Source: Thiobacillus sp. SCUT-2 (GTDB lineage Bacteria; Pseudomonadota; Gammaproteobacteria; Burkholderiales; Thiobacillaceae). From it: 64,000 bases of DNA. Both the position numbers and the translations under genes were made by a program. Shown here one piece after another: positions 63,254 through 64,000 of the stretch. The stretch spans positions 310,001 through 374,000 of the forward strand of contig NZ_CP141769.1 in assembly GCF_035621355.1 (NCBI RefSeq), read 5' to 3'. Numbering within the stretch: position 1 is the first letter of the stretch; every line of letters begins with the position of its first letter. A model generated the notes under the pieces. That model made no database searches. It was not told the origin of the DNA and saw nothing but the letters and a program-made list of their open reading frames with translations.

Positions 63254-64000
63254 GTGCCTTGCCCGATACCCTGCCTGCAGCCGCGCCGCGCGGCACCTGG
63301 CCCCTGTACGGAGGGGTGACGGCCCTCGTCCTGCTGGCGCTGGCCGCGATCTTCTGGCCGACCTTTCACGCGATGGCGGCCATCTGGGAGCGTTCGGAGA
63401 CCTTCGCCCACGGCTACCTGATCTTCCCGATCAGTCTCTGGCTGATCTGGCGCAAGCGCGAGGCGCTTGCCCGCGTTCGCCCGCGCCCCGACCTGCGCGG
63501 GCTCGTCCTGCTGGCCGGTGCCGGGGCGGCCTGGCTGCTGGCCGACGCTGGCAGCGTCGCCGTCGTCGCGCAATATGCCTTCGTCGCGATGCTGGTCGCC
63601 GCGGTCTGGATCCTGCTCGGGGAAGCGTTTCTGCGGGCAGCCTTCTTTCCGCTGATGTTCCTGTTCTTCGCGGTGCCGATGGGAGAGTTCCTGATCCACC
63701 CCCTGATGAACGTGACCGCCGATTTCACGGTGTCGATGCTGCGGGCGACCGGCATTCCGGTCTACCGCGAAGGCACGTTCTTCAGCATTCCCAGCGGCAA
63801 CTGGTCGGTCGTCGAAGGGTGCTCCGGCCTGCGCTACCTGATCGCCTCGGTGACGCTCGGCGTGCTGTACGCCTATCTGTCCTACCGTTCGTTCAAGCGC
63901 CGCCTGCTGTTCTCGCTCGCCGCGATGGTGGTGCCGGTGTTCGCCAACAGCGGGCGCGCCTACCTGATCGTGATGATCGCCCACCTTTCCGACATGAAGC
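63250..64000 (+). CDS. xrtA: Exosortase A (partial, runs off the window)
   Basis: The first 250 codons of an integral membrane transpeptidase/protease. Multiple hydrophobic helices are followed by the catalytic motif V-V-E-G-C-S-G-L-R with nucleophile Cys191 and then N-S-G-R-A-Y-L-I-V with the catalytic Arg. The conserved His motif is expected just beyond the edge. XrtA recognises PEP-CTERM signals such as that of the 1783-2664 product. The ATG at 63250 overlaps the glycosyltransferase stop. Confidence 0.93.
   Translation, partial: MSALPDTLPAAAPRGTWPLYGGVTALVLLALAAIFWPTFHAMAAIWERSETFAHGYLIFPISLWLIWRKREALARVRPRPDLRGLVLLAGAGAAWLLADAGSVAVVAQYAFVAMLVAAVWILLGEAFLRAAFFPLMFLFFAVPMGEFLIHPLMNVTADFTVSMLRATGIPVYREGTFFSIPSGNWSVVEGCSGLRYLIASVTLGVLYAYLSYRSFKRRLLFSLAAMVVPVFANSGRAYLIVMIAHLSDMK

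Overview
The window is high-GC DNA (roughly 65-68 percent, with three visibly AT-richer patches) from a betaproteobacterium. The gene content points there: gatCAB next to mreBCD-mrdA-mrdB-rlpA, dac, dat, ybeD, lipB and lipA, a glnK-amtB pair, ubiK, and a complete exosortase A (PEP-CTERM) exopolysaccharide operon. A Thiobacillus/Nitrosomonadales-like or Rhodocyclales-like host fits best, but the genus cannot be fixed from this sequence alone.

Layout. 1-2664: the 3' part of a PrsT-type TPR gene, then a PEP-CTERM surface protein behind a sigma-54 promoter. 2766-9560: housekeeping and nitrogen genes (rhodanese, VIT1-like transporter, yifB, ubiK, TorF-type porin, glnK, amtB, PEBP protein). 9650-11090: an AT-richer islet of small lipoproteins and one lipoprotein relic. 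11361-18273: an accessory cluster made of a coiled-coil outer-membrane barrel protein, two small secreted proteins carrying double-glycine motifs, a periplasmic C39-like peptidase, a 650-residue glycine-rich secreted protein, a sigma-54 promoter, a 13-bp inverted repeat and a divergent VpsR-like sigma-54 activator. 18358-26235: a P-loop protein, homoserine succinyltransferase, an Mla/MCE lipid ABC transporter, a DUF4426 protein, a TauE/SafE protein and AmpG. 26527-30368: a VapBC45-like toxin-antitoxin pair meeting an MmeI-like type IIL restriction-modification enzyme tail to tail. 30371-48528: xthA, pyrE, gatCAB, the cell-shape/peptidoglycan operon, lipB, a TrpD-like protein with a Rieske ferredoxin, a TlpA-like protein and lipA. 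48614-49795: an AT-rich stand-alone ATPase. 49806-52763: a NodIJ-type ABC exporter, an alpha/beta hydrolase, a 2Fe-2S ferredoxin and a MazG-like hydrolase. 52985-64000: the exosortase A polysaccharide operon, ending inside xrtA.

How it fits together. Both ends belong to the PEP-CTERM/exosortase system: the sorted protein near 2 kb and the polysaccharide export, chain-length, kinase, epimerase, deacetylase, FemAB, glycosyltransferase and exosortase genes at 53-64 kb. Sigma-54 type -24/-12 sites lie in front of the PEP-CTERM protein, in front of the second half of the polysaccharide operon (a perfect consensus match), in front of the glycine-rich protein, and possibly in front of the porin-glnK-amtB group. 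The window therefore looks rich in sigma-54-controlled cell-surface functions.

The most unusual system is the 11.4-18.3 kb cluster. It resembles Fap functional-amyloid loci in logic (coiled-coil barrel exporter, C39-like periplasmic peptidase, low-complexity Q/N and Gly-rich substrates). It also carries a D-x-E-L-x-x-x-R-G-G motif in two secreted proteins that looks like a peptidase cleavage site, and a Q/N-rich motif shared by three of the products. Other notable points are a DacA/PBP5-like protein with three catalytic motifs altered and a GatB with two different repetitive palindromic elements inserted in frame.
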